From the NCBI GenBank assembly GCA_023146115.1, contig JAGLCS010000093.1, positions 1 to 34,779 of the forward strand: 34,779 nt of DNA, written 5' to 3'. Made by a program: the position numbers and the translations under genes. The notes under the pieces were generated by a model. That model was given only the letters and a program-made list of their open reading frames with translations. It had not been told where the DNA came from and made no database searches. Below are positions 1-8,449 of the stretch, in pieces (the stretch's first letter is position 1; every line of letters starts with the position of its first letter). The DNA comes from Abyssibacter sp. GTDB taxonomy: Bacteria; Pseudomonadota; Gammaproteobacteria; Nevskiales; OUC007.

Positions 1-27
1 TGTCCGGGAAAGTCAGTACGGTTCAAG

Positions 28-39
28 CTGTCCCCTATT
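28..39 (+). repeat. IS-end-like motif at window edge
   Basis: The 12-mer CTGTCCCCTATT is identical to part of the 18-bp sequence found at 2092-2109 and 3196-3213 beside the transposase remnants. Its CTGTCCC is also the inverse of GGGACAG at 2028-2034. A chance 12-base match in this window is unlikely, so this is probably an end of, or scar from, the same family of insertion elements. It lies just downstream of the candidate immunity gene. The rest of the first 37 bases shows nothing else. Confidence 0.5.
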
Positions 40-385
40 ACCCTTCCAATTCTATACCTGACCGCGGCTTTCTCTTGGCCGCCCCACACCCTAAAAAAGC
101 AACCATACCAATACCAATAACGATAGCCGTATTTGCCAATCTTACAATGTCTAGACGATTAGAATAATCACGCAGCGCTAGAAGCATCGAACGAGAACAC
201 GGACCTTCCACTGGATCGTGGATACTCACCACTTGGTGAAGCATCTCCCCCTCAATAAAAAATTCCAAAATAAAGAAAGTAAGCATTGAAATCAACAAAA
301 TAATTTTCTGCGGCACCCTTCGCCGCAAAAATAAAGATGAAAAACAAAGGGCTAACAACACAAACCCCACGAGAATGATGATCAT
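38..385 (-). CDS. small membrane protein, candidate immunity protein for the orphan Rhs tip
   Basis: This encodes 115 aa with three probable membrane helices (about residues 3-21, 27-46 and 82-101) and a basic C-terminal stretch. Its family is not recognised. The ATG at 385 has a strong purine-rich ribosome binding site (AAGGGGGG) about 5 nt upstream and lies 12 nt after the stop of the orphan Rhs toxin tip, so the two are probably co-transcribed. A small gene directly behind an Rhs C-terminus is normally the cognate immunity gene, and that role is inferred from position only. A membrane location would suit a toxin acting in the periplasm or envelope. The DNA is clearly more AT-rich than the Rhs core, as is typical of recently exchanged toxin/immunity modules. 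Confidence 0.6.
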   Translation of the reverse strand: MIIILVGFVLLALCFSSLFLRRRVPQKIILLISMLTFFILEFFIEGEMLHQVVSIHDPVEGPCSRSMLLALRDYSNRLDIVRLANTAIVIGIGMVAFLGCGAAKRKPRSGIELEG

Positions 386-397
386 AAAATCCCCCCT

Positions 398-1552
398 TCA
401 CGAACAAGGACATGTATTACATTTTTTATCTCTCGCAGCATCCGCTGCGCCCCGAATAATATCTGGCATGTCTTCGAAATCAAAGTCTGTCAAGCGACCT
501 GTAAGCGACTTAACGACAACGTCAAAAACGATACCTCCTGCCAATGCGCCCTCTAACCCCTTTATTCCGCCATGATACATGCCTGCATAACCAGCAGTGT
601 AGTTTCCAAACTGAGCGGGGTTTAAAACCTCCCCACCAACCTGAAAAGTGTCGTGACGATACGTTTCATGCACGGCGAAATCCCAATTCCCTCCGGGACG
701 CAAATTAATAGCAGACATAATAAGATTGGACTGCCTTACCTGGCCCAACAACATATTTGTATATATAGCGTCGCGGTGCTCGAGCCCGTCAGGATCTACA
801 AATGTTAAGGGATTCGCTGCTCCGTACAGATAACCATTCATTCCACCCTCCAACCCAATCGGATCACTCTGCAAATACCGCCCAATACTCGCATCGTAAT
901 ACCGCCGCCAGTTGTACCAGTACCCCGTCTCCGGGTCCTCGTACTGCCCAGGAAAGCCCAGGTTCATCCCACCGATGGTGTCGAGCACGACTTCTCGGTG
1001 AAAGGCAAAGTTCTCGGCACGCCAGACGACGGTGTCGCTTGAGTTCGTCACCATCTCCGGTCGACCCACCTGGTCAGGATGAATCGGGTAGATGCTGCCG
1101 TTGTCGATCACGGCGATCGGGGTCGTCCCAATCCACACGTAGTGCCGACGCATACTGGTGGTGTTGACGTCCGACTCCGACAGCAGGTTGGCGCCGCTGT
1201 AGAGAAAGTCAACCTGTCCACCGTAGCCGGATTTTCTGACGCGCTGGTGCGCCGCGTTGTAGCGGTATTGGGTGGCGCCTTGTGAGCCAAGCTGGGTGGA
1301 GGTCAGCCGGTTGAGGGCGTCGTAGCTGAAGGTTCGGGTTGATCCGGAGAGCGGATCGATGGCTTCGATGTTGCCCAGACCACCGGTGTCGTAGATGTAG
1401 TCTTTCTCCCGCGTGCCGGTGGCATCGACGAATTCCAGCTTGTCGCTGCTGGTATCGACCTGGTAGTCGTCGGTGGCGGCGAGCCCGGGTTCAGAACGGC
1501 GAGCTATTATCTGGTGACCACGCTCACGGACGCCGACCAGTACAAAGCCCAC
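398..1552 (-). CDS. orphan Rhs C-terminus: partial core plus Ntox44-like toxin tip
   Basis: The Rhs-derived part is 398-1480. The frame stays open to an ATG at 1552, but bases 1481-1552 belong to a transposase fragment on the other strand, so the first 24 residues are not Rhs. The Rhs part begins in the YD-repeat region ([12 protein letters not shown]), contains the Rhs-associated core ([14 protein letters not shown]) and ends the core at FVDPDGL. After this come about 128 residues unlike the tip of the full-length Rhs protein at 3577-8208. That tip has [16 protein letters not shown] and a late [15 protein letters not shown] segment, the pattern I associate with polymorphic toxin type 44. It ends in a Cys-rich tail (CNTCPCS). 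With no signal peptide or shell it cannot be a working effector alone. It is best read as a displaced reserve tip that could be recombined onto the full gene. Confidence 0.7.
   Translation of the reverse strand: MGFVLVGVRERGHQIIARRSEPGLAATDDYQVDTSSDKLEFVDATGTREKDYIYDTGGLGNIEAIDPLSGSTRTFSYDALNRLTSTQLGSQGATQYRYNAAHQRVRKSGYGGQVDFLYSGANLLSESDVNTTSMRRHYVWIGTTPIAVIDNGSIYPIHPDQVGRPEMVTNSSDTVVWRAENFAFHREVVLDTIGGMNLGFPGQYEDPETGYWYNWRRYYDASIGRYLQSDPIGLEGGMNGYLYGAANPLTFVDPDGLEHRDAIYTNMLLGQVRQSNLIMSAINLRPGGNWDFAVHETYRHDTFQVGGEVLNPAQFGNYTAGYAGMYHGGIKGLEGALAGGIVFDVVVKSLTGRLTDFDFEDMPDIIRGAADAARDKKCNTCPCS
846..1480 (-). repeat. 635-bp direct repeat, copy A (Rhs core)
   Basis: This segment matches 3941-4575 base for base at a constant offset of 3095 with no indels. 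By eye identity is roughly 95%, with most differences near 1018-1050 and 1195-1215. It encodes the end of the YD repeats and the Rhs-associated core. The left limit is where the two toxin tips diverge, near the DPxGL hinge region. The right limit is the abrupt junction with transposase DNA at 1480/1481. Confidence 0.9.
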
Positions 1553-2014
1553 GAATTGGCCGAACTGTACAGACGACGTTGGGATGTCGAATTGAACTTT
1601 CGAGACTTGAAAAGCACGTTGGGCATGGACGTTCTGCGTGGCTTAACCCCGGCCACCGTGCGCAAGGAAATCCTCATGCATCTGATCGTCTACAACGCGA
1701 TCCGGCTGCTGATGCTGGAGGCGGCGGATCAGCACAAAGCTTCGCTGCGTCGGGTCAGCTTCAAGGCCAGCATGCAGGCACTACGACACTGGGAGCCGCA
1801 GATCAGTCAGGCCGGGTTAAGCCACACGGATCGACGAGCATTGCTGCGATTGATGCACGCCTCAATTGCCCAAGCCTGCGTGCCTGATCGCCCCGGCAGG
1901 CGAGAGCCGCGCTGCGTCAAGCGAAGGCCTAAACCCTACGCACTGCTCACCACCCGAAGGGATCAGATGCAAGAGGTTCCTCACCGCGGGCGATATCGTG
2001 CAAAAACGGCTTAA
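1481..2014 (+). pseudogene. IS4-family transposase, 3' fragment
   Basis: Reading from 1481 gives [11 protein letters not shown] and then the frame that is open from a GTG at 1514, about 177 codons in all. It carries the [15 protein letters not shown] segment, the Y-R-E-K signature around the catalytic Glu of IS4 transposases. The part with both catalytic Asp residues is absent, so it cannot be active. EPGFRT aligns with EPGFRT in the second remnant at 2109-3182, showing that the gene was cut mid-way. The cut coincides exactly with the break in the Rhs core at 1480/1481. The C-terminus is PDRPGRREPRCVKRRPK, close to but distinct from the second remnant, so two different elements of one family are present. 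Confidence 0.85.
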
Positions 2015-2027
2015 CTTAGCGCCATTC

Positions 2028-2109
2028 GGGACAGACCACGGTTTAATGTTGAGCGAGCGGGATGGCTTGATGCACAGGATTGGAAAAACAGTGGTCTGTC
2101 CCCTATTGT
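2028..2109. mobile_element. short palindromic MITE-like element or pair of IS ends
   Basis: GGGACAGACCAC at 2028-2039 is the exact inverse of GTGGTCTGTCCC at 2091-2102, enclosing 51 bp without a gene. After the first transposase remnant the sequence runs TTAGCGCCATTC and then GGGACAG. After the second remnant the equivalent TTAGTGCCATTC is followed by TGGTCTGTCCC, the opposite orientation. So the first remnant's natural end appears to be replaced here by the opposite end of a related element. This could be a miniature deletion derivative of the IS or the footprint of nested insertion. Mobility is not shown. Confidence 0.55.
2092..2109 (+). repeat. 18-bp IS-end repeat, copy 1
   Basis: TGGTCTGTCCCCTATTGT occurs here and again at 3196-3213 in the same orientation, bracketing the second transposase remnant. 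A shorter version is at 28-39. Direct rather than inverted placement around the remnant suggests that its true left end was lost. Confidence 0.7.
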
Positions 2110-3182
2110 CCTCGGATCAGTTGGCCTCGCATTCGAAGCGGGACAAGTCGTTGGATGACCGCCGGGTCGTGGTCGTCGATGGCACGGGCCTGAGCATGCC
2201 GGACACGCCTGAGAATCAGTCGCGTTGGCCGCAATCGCATCGACAAAAACCCGGTTGCGGGTTCCCGACCGCCCGTATGCTGGGCCTGTTCGACCTATCG
2301 ACCGGCGGCCATATTGCGCATCACCTGGGCAACAAGCACACCAGCGAGTTGGCGGCGCTTCGCCACCTGTGGTCGGCATTGGAGCCCAGCGACATTTTGT
2401 TGGGCGACAGGGGCTTTTGCAGCTACTTTGACATCGCGCAACTTCAAGCCCGTCAGGTCGATACCGTGACCACCTTGAAGAAGCGAAAACCCGCCAAGGC
2501 CACTGAAGCCATTGAAGTGCTTGGCGATGACGATTTGTTAATCCAGTGGCCGAAACCCCGATGGGCCGCACACTACCGCTACAGCCAGGCAGACTGGGAA
2601 ACGCTGCCCGAGTACCTACCCGTTCGACAGATCAAGGTCACCGTAGGTGAACCGGGATTTCGTACCCAGTCGTTCTACTTGATTACGACCCTGACGGATC
2701 CGGTGGCCTACTCCGCTGAGTCGTTGGCTGACCTATACCGCCAGCGCTGGCAGGTGGAGTTGTACTTCCGCGATATCAAAACCACGCTGGATATGGATGT
2801 TCTGCGCTGCCAGACACCGGACATGGTGATCAAGGAGATCACCATGCATTGGATCGTCTATAACGGTTTGCGGACCGTGATGATCCGTGCCACCAAGACG
2901 CGCCCGAAGGTCAGTCTGAACGCCATCAGCTTCAAGGCCTGCATTCAGGCTGTCCGGCAGTGGTCAGCAGCAGCCGATCCGAACATCACGCCCGCCGCGC
3001 AGCGCCGGGTCTTGCGTGAACTACTCGAGTCAATCGCAACCGCAACTATTCCCGATAGACCCGGCAGAACGGAGCCCAGATGCGTCAAGCGACGACCAAA
3101 AAACTATCAACGGATGACCAAGCCCCGTGACCAAATGCGCGTCACTCCGCATCGCGGGAAGCGCGCTAAGAAAGCGGCTTAA
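2109..3182 (+). pseudogene. IS4-family transposase, 5'-truncated
   Basis: The homologous frame begins after the IS-end repeat, at about 2109. The frame is open further upstream to 1866, but there it is only a shadow of the first remnant. All three catalytic residues are visible: Asp in VVVVDGTGLSMPDTPENQ (codon 2178-2180), Asp in LLGDRGF (codon 2406-2408) and Glu in YRQRWQVELYFRDIK (codon 2757-2759). The N-terminal roughly 100 residues usual before the first Asp in this group are missing, and no good start codon with a ribosome binding site is seen. It is therefore probably a dead remnant despite an intact catalytic core. A typical IS end follows the stop at 3196-3213. Confidence 0.8.
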
Positions 3183-3195
3183 GTTAGTGCCATTC

Positions 3196-3213
3196 TGGTC
3201 TGTCCCCTATTGT
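3196..3213 (+). repeat. 18-bp IS-end repeat, copy 2 (right end of second IS remnant)
   Basis: TGGTCTGTCCCCTATTGT is identical to 2092-2109 and lies 13 bp after the transposase stop, where the right terminal inverted repeat of an IS would be. Confidence 0.65.
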
Positions 3214-3281
3214 TTCTCGGCAGGCTCACAGATCAAGACGCAGCGACGCTGCGCGAGGTGATTGACGCGGTTATCGGGTGA
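3213..3281 (+). pseudogene. possible C-terminal remnant of a MazF/PemK-like toxin
   Basis: The frame from 3213 reads FLGRLTDQDAATLREVIDAV and ends IG-stop at 3279-3281. The GRL-(S/T)-D-x-D/E-hydrophobic pattern followed by an amphipathic helix is how many MazF/PemK proteins end. Only about 22 codons survive, directly abutting the IS end, so an upstream gene would have been cut by the insertion. The match is short and made from memory. It could be the end of another small protein. Confidence 0.3.
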
Positions 3282-3316
3282 TCAAAGTTCCGCGGTGCGT
3301 CCCCCAATCCAATTAC

Positions 3317-3589
3317 TCACGGCTTACTAGCAGGTGCATCCAATGCCTCCAGTTGACGCAATTGATCAGTCAATTGTTCACGCATGTGCTTGTCATAACG
3401 CGGATCCTTTTTACACACATCCTGGTCGCCCAGAAAGTGAACTAAATCATCAAGCGCATAGTGGACTGCGCGGTTCTTCCGCATGAACTCTGCGTGCGTG
3501 TTGATGAATTTGACAACACTTTCAACGTCACCAGGCTCCGCCAGATGCTGACGAATCAGCGTAATCGACTCCCGTATCAAGGCGTCCAT
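3317..3589 (-). CDS. candidate immunity protein for the full-length Rhs toxin
   Basis: This encodes a soluble, mostly helical, charged protein of 90 aa with no recognised family. The frame is open to an ATG at 3607, but the ATG at 3589 (MDALIRES) is preferred because AGAGG lies about 6 nt upstream of it. From 3589 the gene overlaps the end of the Rhs gene by 13 nt, which indicates translational coupling. The overlap and the position directly behind an Rhs tip are the classic arrangement for an immunity gene. That function is inferred from context. The lack of a signal peptide or membrane segment suggests that the cognate toxin acts in the cytoplasm. No terminator is visible in 3282-3316. Confidence 0.65.
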   Translation of the reverse strand: MDALIRESITLIRQHLAEPGDVESVVKFINTHAEFMRKNRAVHYALDDLVHFLGDQDVCKKDPRYDKHMREQLTDQLRQLEALDAPASKP

Positions 3590-6500
3590 CCAAACCTCTG
3601 GGGCCATTTCATCGGATTTATGGGAATGTGCTTAACCCTTGCTCGATCAAAGTCGAGATGTAGGGTTGGCTCACCAGGTATCTCAGGAATCTCTTGAAAA
3701 TCCAGACGAACAACTGGTTTCCCTTTGTATCTGAGCTGTGCGAGCCGTCCTTCTCCCTTTTCCTTCATCGTGCGATCGAAGCCGTCAACATCGAGATCGT
3801 CCGCAAGCTTTTTCGCTTTCTGGATACCTTTAGCTGCAATGCCCACTGCAACGGCAGCGCAATGTCTTACAGGGTTTAGTCCATCCGGATCGACGTCCCC
3901 GGTAGGCGACGCAGTGGCATACCCATAAGTATTCAAGCCGCCCTCCAACCCAATCGGATCACTCTGCAAATACCGCCCAATACTCGCATCGTAATACCGC
4001 CGCCAGTTGTACCAGTACCCCGTCTCCGGGTCCTCGTACTGCCCGGGAAAGCCCAGGTTCATCCCACCGATGGTGTCGAGCACGACTTCTCGGTGAAAGG
4101 CAAAGTTCTCGGCCCGCCAGACGATGGCGTCGTTCGCGTCGGTCACCATCTCCGGTCGACCCACCTGGTCAGGATGAATCGGGTAGATGTTGCCGTTGTC
4201 GATCACGGCGATCGGGGTCGTCCCCATCCACACGTAGTGCCGACGCATACTGGTGGTGTTGACGTCGGATTCCGACAACAGGTTGGGGCCGCTGTAGAGA
4301 AAGTCGACCTGTCCTCCGTAACCGGATTTTCGGACGCGCTGGTGCGCCGCGTTGTAGCGGTATTGGGTGGCGCCTTGCGAGCCGAGCTGGGTGGAGGTCA
4401 GCCGGTTGAAGGCGTCGTACGTGAAGGTACGGGTTGATCCGGAGAGCGGATCGATGGCTTCGATGTTGCCCAGACCACCGGTGTCGTAGATGTAGTCCTT
4501 TTCCCGTGTGCCGGTGGCATCGACGAATTCCAGCTTGTCGCTGCTGGTATCGACCTGGTAGTCGTCGGTGGCGGCATTCCACAAATGCCATTCACGGTTG
4601 CCGTTGAGGTCGTAGCCCCATTCCTCGTTACCGGAGGCGGAGGTGACTTCGTCCATACGGCCCAGATTGTCGTAGCTGAAGGCCTGGGTCAGGGCGCTGT
4701 ACTTGCCGTTGGTGATACCGGTCAGCTCGCGGGCGCTGTTGTAGCTGAAGGCGAGGTCTTGCGTGCCCGTGGTGGTGGTGCGTTCCAGCAGGTAGTTGTC
4801 GTAGTAGGTGTTGGTGCGGATTTGTCCGTTGTAGAACTGGTATCGCATCACCGGACCGAACGGCAGGAATTTGAAGCCGCTGGCGATGGGTGTCGGCGAG
4901 CCACTGCCAAACTGGGCACTCACCGCATCGACCTGACCTTCGTCGTCGTAGGCATAAAGTACGGTGACGTCGTCGGGACCGGGATAGCTTAGCGAGGTCA
5001 GCAGGCCACGGTGATCATAGCCGCGCTCGATTATGTACGGCGATGAGCTACCGACCGTGGCGCTCTCTTCGTCCTGATTGCCTGAGGTGTTGTAGCCAAA
5101 TGCGCGGGTGACGGTGAAGCTGCCCTCGGTGCTGGATTCCGTACACACGCTGCCGATGCTGTAACTGCCATCGCAGGTGTCGTAGGTCCAGGTGTCGGTG
5201 AGACTGCCGGCGACCCGCTGCGTCATCCGCCCCAGCACGTCGTAGGCATAGCTGGTCACCGAATTGTCGTTCCGGGTCATTGAGTCAACCCGACCGTAGG
5301 TATCGATGGCCCAGGTGGTGGTGCCGGTATTGGGGCTTGTGAGCGACGTGCGATTGCCGAACGCATCGAACGACTGCGTTGTGACATTGCCCTTGGCGTC
5401 TTCGAACGATGTGAGGTTGCCGAAGACGTCGTAGTCCGAATGCGTGTCCTCACCATCGGGACGCAGGGTTCGGATCACTTCGCCGAAGTCGTTGTAGAAG
5501 ACTTCGGTGGTCCGGTTTCGGGCATCGGTGGTCGTCTTGACGCGGCCTGCGTCGTCACGGGTGAATGTGGCCTGGACGAGATAGGCGTCGCTGCCCGTTT
5601 CCACACGGCCGACGTCATCGCGTGTCCAGGATCGGCGGAAGTATTCGGTGTCGGTGGTTTCGGTGTAGGGGCACAGGCTATTGGTGGTGTAACCACCGCC
5701 TCCCAGTTGGCCGAGCAATCCGGATACGAGGTCCGTGGGCTCGGTCAGCTCGGCCACTGCATCCGTCAGCGTGGGCAGCAGGGCGTCCTCGCCGGTAGGC
5801 AGCAGGCTGGCCTCGTCGAGGATGGTGACGGGGACAATACCCGGCACCGTGAGTTGCGCGGGCGCGATCACGGATTGCTGCGATTGCGGGTCAAAGCCGC
5901 CGCCTCCTCCTCCACCACAGGGACGATAGCGGGTCACGGTTTCGATCCGGTGCCGGGTGTGAAGAATCCGGTTGCCCATGAGGTCGTAACCGAACTCCTC
6001 TCGGTCGCCGTCCAGATCTTCCGTCTTGACCAGGTTGTTGGCGGCGTCGTAGTTGTACGCACGTGAGAACCCTTCCGGAGAACGATTCTCGACATGGATG
6101 TTGCTGAACTCGTCGTACTGGTAGCTGTGGGTTGATGTCACGCCCTCTCGCGTGAACGCCTTTTCGTTCACGCGACCCAGTGCGTCATAGTCAAAGGACA
6201 CTGAACGACCCAACGCATCAGTGACCAGGCCGGCATTACCCTGGGCATCGTAGGCACTCCGGATCGTCGCATGACCCAACGCATTCACACTCTTCCAGTT
6301 GTTGCCCACCGCGTCGAAATACTCGTATGAGTAGTCGGCGACGGGAGAATTCGGCAGTGGGCCGTCGACGCGGACGCGTTTGACCATGCCGCTCCCGTGG
6401 AACGTATAGGTCTTGTTCGACGCCACGGACTGTTCACTATTGCCGTTCGCGGTGTAGTTTGTCACCGTAGTCTTCTTCGGGCGCCCTTCGGCAGTTGAGC

Positions 6501-8208
6501 CGCTACCGAAGTACGTATAGACGGTTTGCTTCTCTAAGTCCCCAGTCGACGGAGGCCCTGCGTAGACACGCTTACGCTGTATGTCGTGGTGAGGCCCTAC
6601 ATATTCGATCGTTTCGCTGCGCTCATTGCCAGCACTGCCACGAACGATTTCACTGAGACGGCCGTAGCCGGCGTACTTGTATGTCGTTTCTACTCCATCC
6701 CACCCGGTGGATTTCTTGACGGATCCCGCGTGTGCTCCGGTTGTTGCATCAGTAGACCCGTAGTATTCGTACTCCTTTGCGGTGACCACGCAAGCATCCG
6801 CCGTATCTCCGACGACTTCGACCATCTTTGTCCCCACGGTGTACTTCTCAAATTTGTAGACCCATTCGCTCCCCTTCGCGTTGGTGATCGTGGTCTCGTG
6901 TGGATCGATAACGCCCGTTACTGGATCTGGGACTACATAGCTGTAGAGGCGCTCGTCTATGCCGCCGGCCTTGTAGGCACGTGTCACTTGGCGACGCGTG
7001 TTGAACTCAAAATAAGAGTGCCGAACGCCGTTATACGACACCCCGGTGACCAGGTTCTTTCGATCGTTATCTGAATAATCGTGGTGATACGTAATCGAAC
7101 CGAGCCCATCTGGGTAGGTGACGGTGGACAAACCACCGCTCGAACCGTAGCTGTAGGTGAACGTTTTTCCGTCTGGGGTAGTGGCGCTCGCAATCTTGTA
7201 CCCGGCGCTGGCCGACCCGATCCAAGTAAACTGGATTGACTGCCCCGAAGTGTGCACGACGCTCTCCAACCTGGGGCGGTAAACATTGTTTGCCACATCT
7301 GTCGCGTTGTAATTGAAATCCCATCCGATCCCAAAACGGTTTGTCAGCGAAAGGATGTAGCCGTACCGGTCGTACTCGCGCGTTTCGCCAGTCTGCGATT
7401 CGTAATACCAGTGGGCGTAGTCGGGCGAGGATGTGTTCGCTTCGCGCGTGACGCGGCCACCAGGTCCTACCCAGGCATTTTCGGTGTTGTTCCAATGAAT
7501 CCTGAAGCTGGATCCATCTGGTTCGTAGAGGATGGCCTTTCCATCTTCCATACCGGTGGCAGCGAGACAAAAATCAGGAATAGGAGTGCCTTCTTCTCGG
7601 TAGTCACAAGCTTGTGGTGGACCTGGTAGATCGTACCCAATACGGTAGTCAAACGAGCTTTTCCAATACGGCCCAAATGAACCACCACCGCGGCTGAATA
7701 CACGGCTCATCTCTAGTCCGTTCTCACCAGGCAACGCAAAATCCGTTTCAACGAGAACTTTCTGACCGGACCCAATAACAACATCATCACAGGAAAGAAG
7801 CGTCTCTCCACTGACAGAGAAAGGAATGCCGTACGCATCAACGTCTGGTTGCTGGGGAGGGCCAGTATGGATCCAACCGTTTGCGAGCGCTTTCAACACA
7901 TGTGGCTTGGACATACTCCAGAAAATCGCCCCCCGGTAATCCTCTGTTCCGAGAGAAACCCGGCCACCGTACTTATGGGCTTTTGGGTCCACGACCGCTG
8001 ATCCAGAAGCAGTACCCGTAGACCCGCCGTCGGAATCTTGGGGTGCGGCAGACTCGCTACTACGTGGCGACGTTACGGGCTGATGGATCTCGCACATCAA
8101 CGCCGCACTAAAGGCGGGTGTAGTGCAGAAAACCGAGAAACAAATGATTGATGCCGCGACCACCTGCATCAACTTCCGCGCTGTTGGAACTACATACAAC
8201 TTATTCAT
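3577..8208 (-). CDS. Sec-exported Rhs/YD-repeat polymorphic toxin
   Basis: This encodes 1543 aa, and the ATG at 8208 has GGGGA about 5 nt upstream. An N-terminal signal peptide (hydrophobic core about residues 14-32, AFSA cleavage region) is followed by a low-complexity Ser/Gly/Asp segment. A DUF6531-like start ([19 protein letters not shown]) leads into many YD/RHS repeats forming the shell. The Rhs-associated core is near the C-terminus ([14 protein letters not shown] ... DVDPDGL). The last 99 residues (about 1445-1543) are the variable tip, with [18 protein letters not shown] and [19 protein letters not shown] do not recognise this tip family. An 82-residue insertion begins with C764 plus seven glycines and ends near C846. 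No PAAR domain is present, so export appears Sec-dependent rather than spike-mounted. A small overlapping gene downstream is the likely immunity partner. Confidence 0.9.
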   Translation of the reverse strand: MNKLYVVPTARKLMQVVAASIICFSVFCTTPAFSAALMCEIHQPVTSPRSSESAAPQDSDGGSTGTASGSAVVDPKAHKYGGRVSLGTEDYRGAIFWSMSKPHVLKALANGWIHTGPPQQPDVDAYGIPFSVSGETLLSCDDVVIGSGQKVLVETDFALPGENGLEMSRVFSRGGGSFGPYWKSSFDYRIGYDLPGPPQACDYREEGTPIPDFCLAATGMEDGKAILYEPDGSSFRIHWNNTENAWVGPGGRVTREANTSSPDYAHWYYESQTGETREYDRYGYILSLTNRFGIGWDFNYNATDVANNVYRPRLESVVHTSGQSIQFTWIGSASAGYKIASATTPDGKTFTYSYGSSGGLSTVTYPDGLGSITYHHDYSDNDRKNLVTGVSYNGVRHSYFEFNTRRQVTRAYKAGGIDERLYSYVVPDPVTGVIDPHETTITNAKGSEWVYKFEKYTVGTKMVEVVGDTADACVVTAKEYEYYGSTDATTGAHAGSVKKSTGWDGVETTYKYAGYGRLSEIVRGSAGNERSETIEYVGPHHDIQRKRVYAGPPSTGDLEKQTVYTYFGSGSTAEGRPKKTTVTNYTANGNSEQSVASNKTYTFHGSGMVKRVRVDGPLPNSPVADYSYEYFDAVGNNWKSVNALGHATIRSAYDAQGNAGLVTDALGRSVSFDYDALGRVNEKAFTREGVTSTHSYQYDEFSNIHVENRSPEGFSRAYNYDAANNLVKTEDLDGDREEFGYDLMGNRILHTRHRIETVTRYRPCGGGGGGGFDPQSQQSVIAPAQLTVPGIVPVTILDEASLLPTGEDALLPTLTDAVAELTEPTDLVSGLLGQLGGGGYTTNSLCPYTETTDTEYFRRSWTRDDVGRVETGSDAYLVQATFTRDDAGRVKTTTDARNRTTEVFYNDFGEVIRTLRPDGEDTHSDYDVFGNLTSFEDAKGNVTTQSFDAFGNRTSLTSPNTGTTTWAIDTYGRVDSMTRNDNSVTSYAYDVLGRMTQRVAGSLTDTWTYDTCDGSYSIGSVCTESSTEGSFTVTRAFGYNTSGNQDEESATVGSSSPYIIERGYDHRGLLTSLSYPGPDDVTVLYAYDDEGQVDAVSAQFGSGSPTPIASGFKFLPFGPVMRYQFYNGQIRTNTYYDNYLLERTTTTGTQDLAFSYNSARELTGITNGKYSALTQAFSYDNLGRMDEVTSASGNEEWGYDLNGNREWHLWNAATDDYQVDTSSDKLEFVDATGTREKDYIYDTGGLGNIEAIDPLSGSTRTFTYDAFNRLTSTQLGSQGATQYRYNAAHQRVRKSGYGGQVDFLYSGPNLLSESDVNTTSMRRHYVWMGTTPIAVIDNGNIYPIHPDQVGRPEMVTDANDAIVWRAENFAFHREVVLDTIGGMNLGFPGQYEDPETGYWYNWRRYYDASIGRYLQSDPIGLEGGLNTYGYATASPTGDVDPDGLNPVRHCAAVAVGIAAKGIQKAKKLADDLDVDGFDRTMKEKGEGRLAQLRYKGKPVVRLDFQEIPEIPGEPTLHLDFDRARVKHIPINPMKWPQRFGWTP
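3941..4575 (-). repeat. 635-bp direct repeat, copy B (Rhs core)
   Basis: This is the counterpart of 846-1480 inside the full-length Rhs gene, with no indels between copies. It is long and similar enough to support homologous recombination that would swap the two toxin tips or delete the roughly 3.1 kb between them. Confidence 0.9.
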
Positions 8209-8449
8209 CGCGTCCCCGACATCAAAACTCTACTTCACGATTTTTCGTGGCTTGTCGCTTGCCTTTTAGAGGCGAAGGGACTAATCCGGAATCGGCTTGC
8301 CACGCACCCGATATCTAGTACGGAATATAAAGTAAAAAACGGACATCGGATTCACGAATGCGCCCGGCACTGCTCCTCCTACAGCGGGCCAGCATTCAGC
8401 GCTCACACACGAAGCAGGTTAGTGGGGCGCGAATTCCCGGGTTCCCCAA
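8209..8449. other. intergenic leader of the Rhs gene
   Basis: This 241-bp gap separates the end of the MscS gene from the Rhs start, both on the minus strand. An AT-rich patch at about 8318-8340 could hold the Rhs promoter, but no convincing -35/-10 pair was found. A short inverted repeat CACGA-tttt-TCGTG lies at 8236-8249 and could form a hairpin in the Rhs leader or serve as an operator. No ORF here looks real. Confidence 0.3.

Noticed and set aside
1866-2108. N-terminal extension of the second transposase frame
   Set aside because: This stretch is an alternative frame of the first transposase remnant and of the palindromic element. It is not homologous to a transposase N-terminus.
5440-6066. 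208-aa open frame on the plus strand inside the Rhs gene
   Set aside because: Antisense to clear YD-repeat coding sequence, low complexity, no start signal. GC-rich shadow frame.
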